Origin: a virus
Virus record (IMG/VR): IMGVR_UViG_3300001472_000009
Coordinates: 60,748 to 89,155 of that record
Length of the DNA stretch: 28,408 bases
Reading direction: 5' to 3' (one strand)
Below are positions 27,570 through 28,408 of the stretch, in pieces. Position 1 is the stretch's first letter. The number at the start of each line of letters is the position of its first letter. The notes under the pieces are model-generated. The model was not told the DNA's origin, searched no databases, and was given only the letters and a program-made list of their open reading frames with translations. The translations under genes were made by a program, and so were the position numbers.

Positions 27570-27590
27570 GATTACTATTAAGGTAGCTAA

Positions 27591-28408
27591 ATGCATATTG
27601 AGAATGAAATAAAATTAAACTACGATGATGTTCTAATTAGACCTAAACGTAGTACCTTAGGTTCACGTAAAGCAGTTGATTTAGAACGTGGATTTACTTT
27701 CCGTAACTACAAACCATACGTATCACCCGATGTATTACCAGATGGATATCCAGTAGTACAAGAACAATATAGACACTATCGTGGTACACCTATTATGGCA
27801 AGTAACATGGACGGTGTTGGGACATTTGAAATGGCAGATGAGTTAGCTGAACAAAATATCATGACTTGCTTAGTTAAAACTTATTCAACTAATCAGCTTG
27901 TTAGTTTTTTTGATGGTGATATAGATAGTAAAAGAACAAACTATGTAGCTTATTCAATGGGCATCACTGAAAAAGATGAACAAAAATTTAGATTAGTTTA
28001 TGAACAAGCACCTGGTATTAAGTATGTTTGTATTGATGTTGCAAACGGATATTCAGAAAGATTTACTGATTTCGTAAGAGAGTTTAGAAGTCACTATCCA
28101 AATGTTGTTATAATTGCTGGTAACGTAGTTACTGCGGATCAAACACAAGAATTAATTTTGAATGGGGCAGATGTTGTTAAAGTTGGCATCGGTCCTGGTA
28201 GTGTATGCACTACTAGAATACAAACTGGTGTGGGCTATCCTCAACTTTCGGCTGTCATTGAATGTGCAGATGCGGCTCATGGCCTTGGTGGACATATTAT
28301 TGCTGATGGTGGGTGTAACTGCCCTGGAGATATAGCAAAGGCATTTGCTGGTGGCGCCGATTATGTAATGTTAGGAGGTATGTTAGCAGGACATGATGAA
28401 GGTGGTGG
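27591..28408 (+). CDS. guaC: GMP reductase (5' part, cut by window edge)
   Basis: Reduces GMP to IMP with NADPH. The visible 272 codons match GuaC: MHIENEIKLNYDDVLIRPKR at the start, MASNMDGVGTFEMA, VCIDVANGYSERF, IIAGNVVT, VKVGIGPGSVCTTR with the catalytic Cys at 206, GVGYPQLSAVIECADAAHG and DGGCNCPGD. Compared with E. coli GuaC (Cys186) there are about 20 extra residues near positions 41-63 (between FTFRNYK and YRGTPIMA). An AAGG site precedes the ATG. Purine salvage genes help a phage balance nucleotides; the active-site match suggests a working enzyme. The stop lies past the window. Confidence 0.94.
   Translation, partial: MHIENEIKLNYDDVLIRPKRSTLGSRKAVDLERGFTFRNYKPYVSPDVLPDGYPVVQEQYRHYRGTPIMASNMDGVGTFEMADELAEQNIMTCLVKTYSTNQLVSFFDGDIDSKRTNYVAYSMGITEKDEQKFRLVYEQAPGIKYVCIDVANGYSERFTDFVREFRSHYPNVVIIAGNVVTADQTQELILNGADVVKVGIGPGSVCTTRIQTGVGYPQLSAVIECADAAHGLGGHIIADGGCNCPGDIAKAFAGGADYVMLGGMLAGHDEGG

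Noticed and set aside
1-28408. tRNA genes, CRISPR arrays, insertion sequences, integrase or attachment sites
   Set aside because: None was seen on either strand; no regular repeats or cloverleaf-like stretches were found by eye, though a tRNA scan was not run.

Overview
The window is a gene-dense, AT-rich stretch (roughly one third G+C by eye) that reads as part of a marine T4-like (Straboviridae/Kyanoviridae-type) tailed phage genome. The evidence is short overlapping genes, many small conserved phage proteins of unknown function, strand-switching late clusters, and eight intergenic octamers of the form (G/T/C)ATAAATA placed like T4 late promoters. Separate TTGACA/17/TATAAT-type promoters look made for the host sigma70 RNA polymerase. 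No photosynthesis genes are present. The tripartite tricarboxylate transporter genes and low G+C fit a heterotrophic, perhaps alphaproteobacterial (SAR11-like) host better than a cyanobacterium, but that is inference. No tRNA, rRNA, CRISPR array, insertion sequence or integrase was seen. Both edges cut a gene: clpX on the left and guaC on the right.

Layout. (1) 1-1586: clpX (3' part), infC (IF-3) and a bS21 gene in an overlapping operon, ended by a hairpin. (2) 1634-5518: a minus-strand late gene, then hsp20, a sulfotransferase-like gene, clpS, a degenerate endonuclease/exonuclease/phosphatase-fold gene and a methyltransferase-like gene. Hsp20 and clpS each carry both a sigma70-type and a late promoter. 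(3) 5558-10751: a late promoter and a ~155-nt leader feed tctC-tctA, a 2OG-Fe(II) oxygenase, DUF2061, a P-loop protein, an APS-kinase-like gene and an HxGH nucleotidyltransferase. (4) 10753-13613: a sigma70-type promoter, a small membrane protein, MTA/SAH nucleosidase, HIT protein and radical SAM enzyme. (5) 13624-16327: a late, lysis-like cassette of lipase, DUF6356, thermonuclease and GH19 endolysin, ending in a strong terminator. (6) 16326-19106, minus strand: a late cluster of small and structural-looking genes. (7) 19069-23627: sigma70-type promoter, GIY-YIG protein, UvsE, small ORFs, MazG-like, a UDP-sugar dehydrogenase-like gene and a DEDD exonuclease. (8) 23628-28408: a minus late gene, then a plus-strand group with a lipoprotein, holo-ACP synthase, a GreA-like factor, a SleB-type hydrolase and GMP reductase.

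The genes suggest layered control of the host. IF-3 and bS21 act at start-site selection on the 30S subunit, ClpX, ClpS and Hsp20 act on protein turnover and folding, and a GreA-like factor acts at RNA polymerase. The transporter, nucleotide enzymes and ACP synthase adjust metabolism. The most striking sequence-level signal is that I found no GCAGC or GCTGC anywhere. Every Ala-Ala codon pair I checked uses GCG or GCC as its first codon, although GCA and GCT are common elsewhere, which points to strong selection against a GCWGC site.
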